Source: Lachnoclostridium sp. UBA1781
GTDB lineage: Bacteria; Bacillota; Clostridia; Lachnospirales; Lachnospiraceae
Length of the DNA: 6,103 nucleotides
Direction of reading: 5' to 3'
NCBI GenBank assembly: GCA_002315495.1
Contig: DCGJ01000173.1
Location: 1-6,103 of the forward strand
Of this stretch, positions 1-6,103 are shown piece by piece; position 1 is the stretch's first letter, and each line of letters opens with the position of its first letter. The position numbers and the translations under genes were made by a program. The notes under the pieces were generated by a model. It made no database searches. It was not told where the DNA came from and worked only from the letters and a program-made list of their open reading frames with translations.

Positions 1-90
1 CTTCTTGCACTGAAGATGGCAATGCCAAGACTTACCACTTGGGTTGAAGATTACCAGGCAATCTCCCCAACTCCGACTCCGGCAAAGTAA
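1..90 (+). CDS. 3' end of an upstream gene (C-terminal 29 residues), product unknown
   Basis: Reading from base 1, the frame is open for 29 codons and stops at TAA 88-90. The visible peptide starts LLALKMAMPRLTTWVEDYQ and ends in a short proline/threonine tail, SPTPTPAK. It is too short to assign to a family. Two things support it as a real gene end: a Rho-independent terminator follows 25 bases after the stop, as expected for a gene on this strand, and the tail looks like a normal helical end plus a flexible proline-rich tail. The downstream gene A also ends with a tryptophan-containing helix followed by a proline-rich tail, so the upstream gene might belong to the same group. That is a weak inference from about 25 residues. 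The gene's start lies outside the window. Confidence 0.6.
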   Translation, partial: LLALKMAMPRLTTWVEDYQAISPTPTPAK

Positions 91-115
91 TAGGAACAAT
101 AGAAACGAAATTAAA

Positions 116-141
116 AGGGTGGGAAGCTCCCACCCTATTTT
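116..141 (+). terminator. Rho-independent terminator after the upstream gene
   Basis: A perfect 9-bp inverted repeat, AGGGTGGGA (116-124) and TCCCACCCT (128-136), flanks a 3-base loop and is followed by ATTTT (137-141). An A-rich run lies on the 5' side, so weak activity on the other strand is possible. It begins 25 bases after the upstream stop codon and ends 34 bases before the gene A ribosome binding site. It should therefore separate the upstream transcript from gene A, or act as a partial read-through point if gene A has no promoter of its own. The T-tract is short (four T after one A), so termination may be incomplete. Confidence 0.8.
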
Positions 142-175
142 CGACAATTAGAAGGAAGAACTCATCAGGAAGGGA

Positions 176-183
176 TTGGAGGA
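176..183 (+). promoter_or_regulatory. Ribosome binding site for gene A
   Basis: TTGGAGGA contains GGAGG (178-182), complementary to the 3' end of 16S rRNA, with 9 bases to the ATG at 192. It fixes the start: the frame is open upstream of 192, but no ATG in that stretch has a comparable site, and the next in-frame ATG lies dozens of codons downstream. Confidence 0.8.
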
Positions 184-191
184 TTACAATT

Positions 192-3100
192 ATGTCGAGA
201 TTGGAAGAAATCATTGACGGGCAGAAAAAGAACTTAGAGAAGGAACATAAGGTGCGCACGCATTTAGGCAGGGTATTTGGTTCAAAGGTGGATAATCCAC
301 CTGAGTTTCTGCCTAATCGAGAGCTGCTTAGTGCAGTCGAAATCACCCCGGGGAAGCTTACGGAGGCGGAAGTGCAGGCAATTTGTTTTGCAATGACCTG
401 TGACCCTAAGATGAGTGAAATGTCAAAGTATAATTTCCAGGAATTAGCGGAAATGAGTGTCCCTGAGTACCTTTTGATGAATGTCATTGCAAGTGAGGGA
501 GACGGTGGACGAAAAGACAGATATGTTCGGGCGACCTATGAAGCTCGTTTGCGTGCGAAGGAAGCAATTGATCAATACAATGCCGGGAAAACCGAGCTTG
601 TGGACCAGGCAATGAAATACCTTGCAGATTATGTGAATGGTGAAAGCGCCGGCCACGCTATTTTTGTTTCGAATGAATCTCAGATGTTTTACTCCTTTTA
701 CGATATGATTCATCAGGTTGAGAAGTCAGATGCCCTCAAGGTGTTGAACGAGAAGATTGAGCCTGATGTAAGAATGAAGATGGAGGAGAAAATTCGTCTC
801 AAGCAGATGGAGGACAAGGCATTCGAGAGCACGGAGAAGCTTGCTTCCCTTAGTGAGGAGGAGCGCGACAAGGCGATTCTTGATATTCTCTGTGATTATA
901 CCCTGGCTTCTTGGTCGCACCAATATTTTGAAGATAAGCTTATCCAGGATGAGATGATTCCGAACGCGACAGCTCTCCTGTCAGGTGAAGAGGAGAGAGC
1001 GGAATTAAATAATGCATTACAAAAGCGGTTTGGTCCTGCAATATGTGAACAGATTCAGGAGCATGTGTTACACAATATTACTCAAAATGCCGGTAATCTG
1101 TATATCGCATTTCAGGGTAAAATTAGTAGTCCGATTACCTCGATTGCTTTGTCTGAGGGTTCCCCGGAAGAGAATCAGGAGAAATTAAGAAGTCTGATTC
1201 GAGATCAGATTGCCATGTCGGAGCAGTACAGCAATCTGATTAAGTGCAAAAACACAGAGGATGTTCTTATAGGACTGGAACAATACCGAACCAACAATTC
1301 AAATAAGGTTAAAATCAAAACGGATGAAGTGATTCTGGACGACAAATTAGAGCAGCTTGTGCGTGAAAGTGAAGCCAAGTTTGAAGCAGGGAAGGAAGAA
1401 AGAAAAAGCACACACCTCAAACGCTGTAAGAACTTTGTCCTAAGCGGTAATGCGGACAAATCGATTGTAGGCTCTGCTAGGAGAATGATTTCGAAGGCGG
1501 CGGGCGGACGAGAAATCGAAGACCTCGCAAAGGAAGTGTTTGAGCAGCATTTGGCGTCAAATCATATTGAAATCGATAGAGAGAAGGTTTTCGACGACAA
1601 GCTGGACCCGCAAACGGGCAATTACATTTATAAAGATGTTAGTAACCTTACGGATACGCTCTTCGCTGTAGCCAAAGACGGTAAAAGCGTTTATGAGTTC
1701 AAGACGGTTGTTACAGATGACTATAAGCTGGAGGTTCAATCCAGAAAGCTTCCACAGGTTCCGCTTCGTACCGGACACCATATGGCTGATGCTTCCGGTG
1801 TCAATCTATATGAAATTAACAATGGTATCGCGAAGGCCAATGCACGAGTAGGTGGAAATAATGCCTGGAAGTTTGACACGAAGCTGAAACCATATTTTGA
1901 TCAGATTCAAAATGAGGCCCAAGGTGAGATTAAGGTTAGCATTAGGAATTTCGACGAGATGCATGAAGCATTGAACCAGTTGTCGGTAAAGATGGCAGAG
2001 GTTCGGGAGAAGGAGAACTACCAATTCCAGGGTCGTAATATGGTTCGGGAGCGGATTACAACTCCGGAGCAATACCAGGAATTGATTCGTTGCTATGAAA
2101 ATGCGGTTCAAAAGGTGGCCGATTATCAAAAAATGAACCCCCTCGATCCACGTATTTCGGATATGAAAGTGGTTATGCAGGAGGAACTTGCTGAAATCAA
2201 GTCGCTTCCGATTACCGGAATCGGCATGCCGATGACCAAGGCACTCGAAAACAAGCGTAAAGACCAATTGGCAGCTGAGTCCGAGGTAGTGGCTCGTGGT
2301 CTTCATACCGGTGGCAGAATCAATCCTACGGTAGACCTCATGGGTGATGCAGAGAATGTTATAAAAGAGCATCTGTTTCAGAAGGGACCATTTCAAAAAT
2401 GGAGTGATGGAACCGTACGAATTGAGGATGATTGTCGATTCGACAACCAGGGCAATAAGCTGGAAGGTTTCGAGGTTGCAGATTATCTTAAGGAACACGA
2501 GAATGATCTTTACGAAGCAATCCGTGCTCGTATGTTACCATTTACAGAGCATTACGAGTGTGAATACAATGCCGAAGAAACGATTGCAGCCCTGAAGGAA
2601 TGGATTCCTGACATAAAGATTCCGAGCCCGGAAGAGAGACAGGCGCGCCAGGCCTTGCAGATTGCTACAGAACGGGGCTTAATGGACGCGTGTAACGTGC
2701 GTACGCTGGCATTATTAACAGCGAAACCGGCAGGAGATGTTGATCGGGCCTTGCAGGTGTTCTTAAAGACCTCCGGAAGTGCCGAAGACCACGCATTTAA
2801 CCGGAAAATGATGAAATTGGGTGCCTCAACAAATAGGGAAGAGTTGAAAGAGGGCTTTGAAATTGCACTTGATATGCTCTCTAAGGTAAATCTGGAAGAC
2901 TATGACCTTCGTAAGGATTACCTGTTCACCGCTAATCCGCAGAAGGTGCTTGATTTCACCCTGATGTGCTGCGATATCCAGAGTGTTATTAGTAAAGCAC
3001 AGGAACTCGGAGTCGATATTCGTGCACCAAAGTATGATGTGATTCGTAAAAATGCTCCTATCATCGAGCATCTTGCCTCTCAGTGGCAGGTAAAACTTAA

Positions 3101-4070
3101 GATGATGACCAATCCGGCATATGAAGTATTCGACATTACTCAGTTCGGACGCAAGGACATTGAGAAGATGAGCGAAATCTCTCAGAACGAAGCGGATAAT
3201 CGTATTATTCAGAATATCGCTTCGAGAGCCGAGGATGTTTTGGCAAATAATTATACAGCAAATAATGCTATGTTACGAAAGTCAGGGACGATGGCGGATT
3301 GCATTCGTAATGCCAGAAAAAATTGTCAGCAAATGGTGTCTGTGGAACCATCGGACGGCCCTTTGGTAGCTGCAAGAAATGCCATGGAAAATGATGTCAA
3401 GAAGTACTTCGGTATTACGAAAAAGACCTCGACACCACTCTATACCAATGTTATCAAGGCAATTGACCGCCTTCGTGAAGCTCCGTACTATGAGAGGGAG
3501 AGACTTCGCCAGGAGCTTGTTGCAACCTGTGACACCTATCTTAGTCATCGTGGTGCCAATAAGAAACGAAGTATTCTCGTTCGCAATGTGAAGCAGGCAG
3601 CTGTCGAGATGAAAGCCGATTGCGAGATGTACGTAAAAGAAGCTTATGACCGTACGGCAAAGAGTATGGTTGATGGTGTCAAGAAGGCATTAAATATCTA
3701 TAATACCGCCGAGCTGGGCAATACCGATAAGGGTAAGTGGGCAAGAAGGATTTTGGCCGGCTTCGAGAACGAAGAGAAATGTGCCAAATTGATGGAAGCG
3801 CTGTCCAAAACTAAGGTCTGTGATAGATTTGTGAGACATCCGGAAGAGACAACGGATAAGGTACAGTTTCTTCAGGGCTGCGGTGCTGCCATTGAGGAGG
3901 CAAGTAGACATGTTGAGGAGATTAGTTCCTGGCAGGTAATGGAAGCGATACCACAACAGCCTGGTGTGGAGGCACCGAAGAATGGTGAAAATGCACAGCC
4001 GCAGAACAAGTTGGAAGACGATGTTCCGGACGTTATTGATATGGAAGAACTATTGGGACCTCAACAGTAA
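192..4070 (+). CDS. Gene A: giant helical protein of unknown function (1292 aa), paralogue of gene B
   Basis: I do not recognise a named family. The protein has no signal peptide (N-terminus MSRLEEIIDGQKKN), no membrane segment and many scattered cysteines, which fits a cytoplasmic protein. Seen in order: a helical region at about 50-360, with a highly charged, possibly coiled-coil stretch near 190-230; a helical linker; a more beta-like, aromatic-rich stretch at about 477-553; and a helical block at 560-690. After a short stretch holding GLHTGGRINPTVD (703-715) comes a mixed segment at about 716-850, with WSDGT near 737. A long helical C-terminal half follows, including LVATCDTYLSHR near 1109-1120. 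The last 40 residues (1253-1292) are low complexity, rich in P, Q and N, and end with the acidic stretch DDVPDVIDMEELLG. Residues about 60-645 align colinearly with gene B. No catalytic motif (Walker A, protease triad, nuclease or kinase signature) could be found by eye. A structural or scaffold role is possible but is inference. The start is set by GGAGG at 178-182. Confidence 0.93.
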   Translation: MSRLEEIIDGQKKNLEKEHKVRTHLGRVFGSKVDNPPEFLPNRELLSAVEITPGKLTEAEVQAICFAMTCDPKMSEMSKYNFQELAEMSVPEYLLMNVIASEGDGGRKDRYVRATYEARLRAKEAIDQYNAGKTELVDQAMKYLADYVNGESAGHAIFVSNESQMFYSFYDMIHQVEKSDALKVLNEKIEPDVRMKMEEKIRLKQMEDKAFESTEKLASLSEEERDKAILDILCDYTLASWSHQYFEDKLIQDEMIPNATALLSGEEERAELNNALQKRFGPAICEQIQEHVLHNITQNAGNLYIAFQGKISSPITSIALSEGSPEENQEKLRSLIRDQIAMSEQYSNLIKCKNTEDVLIGLEQYRTNNSNKVKIKTDEVILDDKLEQLVRESEAKFEAGKEERKSTHLKRCKNFVLSGNADKSIVGSARRMISKAAGGREIEDLAKEVFEQHLASNHIEIDREKVFDDKLDPQTGNYIYKDVSNLTDTLFAVAKDGKSVYEFKTVVTDDYKLEVQSRKLPQVPLRTGHHMADASGVNLYEINNGIAKANARVGGNNAWKFDTKLKPYFDQIQNEAQGEIKVSIRNFDEMHEALNQLSVKMAEVREKENYQFQGRNMVRERITTPEQYQELIRCYENAVQKVADYQKMNPLDPRISDMKVVMQEELAEIKSLPITGIGMPMTKALENKRKDQLAAESEVVARGLHTGGRINPTVDLMGDAENVIKEHLFQKGPFQKWSDGTVRIEDDCRFDNQGNKLEGFEVADYLKEHENDLYEAIRARMLPFTEHYECEYNAEETIAALKEWIPDIKIPSPEERQARQALQIATERGLMDACNVRTLALLTAKPAGDVDRALQVFLKTSGSAEDHAFNRKMMKLGASTNREELKEGFEIALDMLSKVNLEDYDLRKDYLFTANPQKVLDFTLMCCDIQSVISKAQELGVDIRAPKYDVIRKNAPIIEHLASQWQVKLKMMTNPAYEVFDITQFGRKDIEKMSEISQNEADNRIIQNIASRAEDVLANNYTANNAMLRKSGTMADCIRNARKNCQQMVSVEPSDGPLVAARNAMENDVKKYFGITKKTSTPLYTNVIKAIDRLREAPYYERERLRQELVATCDTYLSHRGANKKRSILVRNVKQAAVEMKADCEMYVKEAYDRTAKSMVDGVKKALNIYNTAELGNTDKGKWARRILAGFENEEKCAKLMEALSKTKVCDRFVRHPEETTDKVQFLQGCGAAIEEASRHVEEISSWQVMEAIPQQPGVEAPKNGENAQPQNKLEDDVPDVIDMEELLGPQQ

Positions 4071-4075
4071 GTTAA

Positions 4076-4095
4076 CCGAGGCTTAGAAGTCTCGG
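4076..4095 (+). other. Intercistronic hairpin between genes A and B
   Basis: CCGAGGCTT (4076-4084) can pair with AAGTCTCGG (4087-4095). The stem includes one G-T wobble. A realistic fold leaves a TAGA loop and 8 pairs. It starts 5 bases after the gene A stop and ends 9 bases before the AAAGGAG site of gene B. No T-run follows, so it is not a standard terminator, and co-transcription of A and B is more likely. It could protect an mRNA end, mark a processing site or tune translation of B. All three roles are inference. Confidence 0.5.
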
Positions 4096-4104
4096 GGAGC
4101 ATTT

Positions 4105-4111
4105 AAAGGAG
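4105..4111 (+). promoter_or_regulatory. Ribosome binding site for gene B
   Basis: AAAGGAG, with 7 bases to the ATG at 4119, is a near-ideal Gram-positive Shine-Dalgarno site. It shows that gene B is translated independently of gene A and fixes the start of a reading frame that has no stop inside the window. Confidence 0.85.
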
Positions 4112-4118
4112 ATTAGTT

Positions 4119-6103
4119 ATGCCTAATGAACCAAAAAATCTATTAGAAATAATGCGTAACGAAAGCAGAAACGGACAGGCAGCCATTGCAAAGTATGCCG
4201 GAAGTACGGTAAGCCAGGCGGATGAGTGGTTTCCGACCAAATACCAGATGGAAGAGATCACAATTCAGTCCAAGCATTCGAATCCGGACAAGCGTCTGGA
4301 TGAAACGATGATTCAGGCCATTACGCTTGGCGCTATGCTGGATTTCGATTTGTTGGACAAATGCACCACCTCCTCAGGCTTGGTAGGTGGACCGGAAGTC
4401 TACCAGGATTATGTACTGAGCAATGTTTTATCGAGATATGATGCCCGTTCGACCGATTTTTATCGCGCCATGGTAATTGCGCGTAAGAATGCAAAGGCTG
4501 CAATTGAGGCGTATGACCGCGGAGATGAGACTTTTGTTAAGAAATATGCCAATGTATTTACTTCTTATGTGGAAAAGAAGGGCGTCACGACCACGCTCAG
4601 TAATGGCACGGAAGGGGCAACCTATGCTTCTGCATTGGATCTGTATATTAAGGCACGCAAGCATGAAGTTTTCAAGGATACGAAACTTTCGGATGTCAGT
4701 GCTGAGAAGCTCAAGGAGCGCGAGTTCGCAAATGAGATGCTGAAGCGCGCGAATGAGGAGCTGGAGCAGCTGTATTCCGCAGAGAATATTACTGCTAAGG
4801 ACCGAAAAGATCGCATTCTGGGGATAATGACGGCTTATACCGTAACCAACCTGGCTCATTCGTACAGAGAGAGGGAATTCAGACGTTCCGTTTCTGATCT
4901 TGTCGATGATATGATGGTGAATTATAACAAATATCTTACAAATGATTATTTGCAAAAAACATTCCCTGGGCTGGATATCGAGGCAAATCGTACCATGCTT
5001 GAAAATAACTGGATTAAAACCGTGACTCGAACAAACAACGATATGCAATTGGAGTATGCGGCGAAGGACTTCAGTTACCAGAACTATATGTTATCCGATC
5101 CGGAAAGACGTGCGAAATATCTAAAGGCACTTTCCGAAATCATTGAGCGTTCCAAGAAATTTCAGGATATTGTTAATGAACCTGACAAAATGAAGTCTAC
5201 CAATGCATTGGTGGAGTTACAGCACGAAAACTACCTTGATGATGCCCAAGGAAACCGGATTGACTTCACCTTGTATCGGTTCTCGGAAGATGAAAAGCAA
5301 ACCTTTCAGAAACTCAGCGAGGATATGAAAGCCGCAAATGCAGACGCTCTTATGCTGGCATTCCAGGAGAAAGTTTTTGAGAATTATAAGAAGAATGTCG
5401 AGGCGGTTCTGCAAAAGGAATCCTTAAGTGAGCGTATGAAGGAGCAGCTGGCGGCAGCAAAACTTCCGGCAATTAAAACGGATGCGTTCTTTACGAGCGA
5501 GTTAAAACCCGTTTTTGGTAATGAAGCATTTCAAACACCGGGAACGACCATGTACGGGAGACTTCCGGATAGAAAGGGATATGTCAAGATTACCTCGAAA
5601 GTCGGCCAAAACGGACAGGTGGATTTTGATTTTGAAACTTTGGACGCATTTCCAATTACGTCAGATCATCCTATCGTACAGGCAAGAATCTATGATAATA
5701 ACGGCGAGCTTGCAAAGGCCCGTATCCAAAAGCCTGAAAATGAAGCACTCAATGTGACGGAGACGTTGCCTGAGTTAAGAAAGATTATGAAGGCAACAGG
5801 AGGGTCGAACCAAAACTCTCAGGAGTATAAGACGTTGGAAGCCGACCTTGCGGAATTAGAGAAGCTTGTGAATACGTACTACGAGAAAGAAACCTATGAG
5901 TTTAAGGGGGAACAACGTTCTCGCTATAAAAATAGTATTACGGCGGAACAGAAGCAAACTCTGCTCAATCAATACAGCAAGGTAGGTAAATCAGCAGAAA
6001 ACTATCTTTCAAATCACATGGAAGACAGGGTTGTTGTGGAAATGTATCACCGCCTTGTCGACGATAATGAAACCCTTAAAGCCCTTAAGCTTGGTGAGGG
6101 GAG
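4119..6103 (+). CDS. Gene B: giant helical protein of unknown function, 3' truncated by the window edge, paralogue of gene A
   Basis: Translation from ATG 4119 (MPNEPKNLLEIMRNESRNGQ) runs through 661 complete codons to the window edge with no stop. It begins 48 bases after the gene A stop, on the same strand, behind AAAGGAG. It has no signal peptide or membrane segment and is rich in E, K, N and Y. Seen in order: helical region at about 60-260, with a charged, possibly coiled-coil stretch at 183-222; further helices to about 460; a beta-like stretch at about 478-536 (YVKITSKVGQNGQVDFDF and neighbours); then helices at 545-661. Blocks match protein A in the same order, for example R116-Y132 with A's R113-Y129, R232-Y249 with A's A228-Y245, and EKETYEFKG (589-597) with A's EKENYQFQG (606-614). 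By that homology the full protein may approach 1,200-1,300 residues, which is inference. No catalytic motif is visible, so the function is unknown. Confidence 0.9.
   Translation, partial: MPNEPKNLLEIMRNESRNGQAAIAKYAGSTVSQADEWFPTKYQMEEITIQSKHSNPDKRLDETMIQAITLGAMLDFDLLDKCTTSSGLVGGPEVYQDYVLSNVLSRYDARSTDFYRAMVIARKNAKAAIEAYDRGDETFVKKYANVFTSYVEKKGVTTTLSNGTEGATYASALDLYIKARKHEVFKDTKLSDVSAEKLKEREFANEMLKRANEELEQLYSAENITAKDRKDRILGIMTAYTVTNLAHSYREREFRRSVSDLVDDMMVNYNKYLTNDYLQKTFPGLDIEANRTMLENNWIKTVTRTNNDMQLEYAAKDFSYQNYMLSDPERRAKYLKALSEIIERSKKFQDIVNEPDKMKSTNALVELQHENYLDDAQGNRIDFTLYRFSEDEKQTFQKLSEDMKAANADALMLAFQEKVFENYKKNVEAVLQKESLSERMKEQLAAAKLPAIKTDAFFTSELKPVFGNEAFQTPGTTMYGRLPDRKGYVKITSKVGQNGQVDFDFETLDAFPITSDHPIVQARIYDNNGELAKARIQKPENEALNVTETLPELRKIMKATGGSNQNSQEYKTLEADLAELEKLVNTYYEKETYEFKGEQRSRYKNSITAEQKQTLLNQYSKVGKSAENYLSNHMEDRVVVEMYHRLVDDNETLKALKLGEG

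Noticed and set aside
185..190. TACAAT resembling a -10 box
   Set aside because: It lies between the ribosome binding site and the ATG of gene A. A start from it would remove the ribosome binding site, and no -35 box is found at the right distance.
32..487. 151-codon minus-strand open frame crossing the upstream gap
   Set aside because: It runs antisense through the terminator, the ribosome binding site and the start of gene A, and its translation has no recognisable features.
1806..2498. 230-codon open frame on the minus strand
   Set aside because: It lies wholly inside gene A and its translation looks like reverse-complement shadow sequence (rich in L, H, I and C). Gene A is supported by its ribosome binding site, its length and its homology to gene B.
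2404..2595. Short plus-strand open frame inside gene A
   Set aside because: It is an out-of-frame shadow. The gene A frame continues unbroken on both sides, so there is no sign of a frameshift or nested gene.
4068..4121. Genes A and B as one gene split by a stop or frameshift
   Set aside because: Gene B restarts with sequence matching the N-terminal part of protein A and has its own ribosome binding site, so it is a second full gene and not a broken continuation.
4366..4390. Inverted repeat CCACCT / AGGTGG inside gene B
   Set aside because: It is only 6 bp with a 13-base loop within coding sequence. This is expected by chance and has no T-run or other context.
4428..5048. 206-codon open frame on the minus strand
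   Set aside because: It is antisense to gene B, whose frame is supported by AAAGGAG and by alignment with protein A across this very region.
5515..5757. Short plus-strand open frame inside gene B
   Set aside because: It is an out-of-frame shadow. The gene B frame is intact here and matches protein A around the NNG motif.

Overview
The window reads like part of a Gram-positive, clostridia-type genome (a gut or rumen Lachnospiraceae-like organism, or a phage or element living in one, is the best guess). The basis is a GC content in the mid-40s (judged from a few sampled lines), strong GGAGG/AAAGGAG ribosome binding sites, ATG starts and very long same-strand genes with short gaps. This assignment is an inference; no marker gene is present.

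Layout: 1-90 is the 3' end of an upstream gene on the + strand (29 codons and a stop). It is followed by a good Rho-independent terminator at 116-141. A new gene (gene A, 192-4070, 1292 aa) starts behind its own ribosome binding site. After a 48-base gap holding a hairpin and an AAAGGAG site, a second very large gene (gene B) starts at 4119 and is still open at the right edge, with 661 codons visible and no stop. Everything is on the + strand. I found no RNA genes, insertion sequences, CRISPR arrays or long DNA repeats.

Neither large protein matches a family I can name. Neither shows a signal peptide or a membrane segment. Both are charged, mostly helical proteins, with one more beta-like stretch around residues 480-550.

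The main result comes from comparing the two translations by eye. Genes A and B are divergent, colinear paralogues. Matching blocks near residues 60, 110-150, 220-250, 325, 545 and 606-645 of protein A pair with blocks of protein B at nearly constant offsets, with one net insertion of about 20 residues in A. The window is therefore a tandem pair of giant uncharacterised paralogues, probably co-transcribed, and gene B probably continues for several hundred more codons. Their function is unknown. The tandem arrangement suggests they act together, for instance as two subunits of a large cytoplasmic assembly, but nothing in the sequence proves this.
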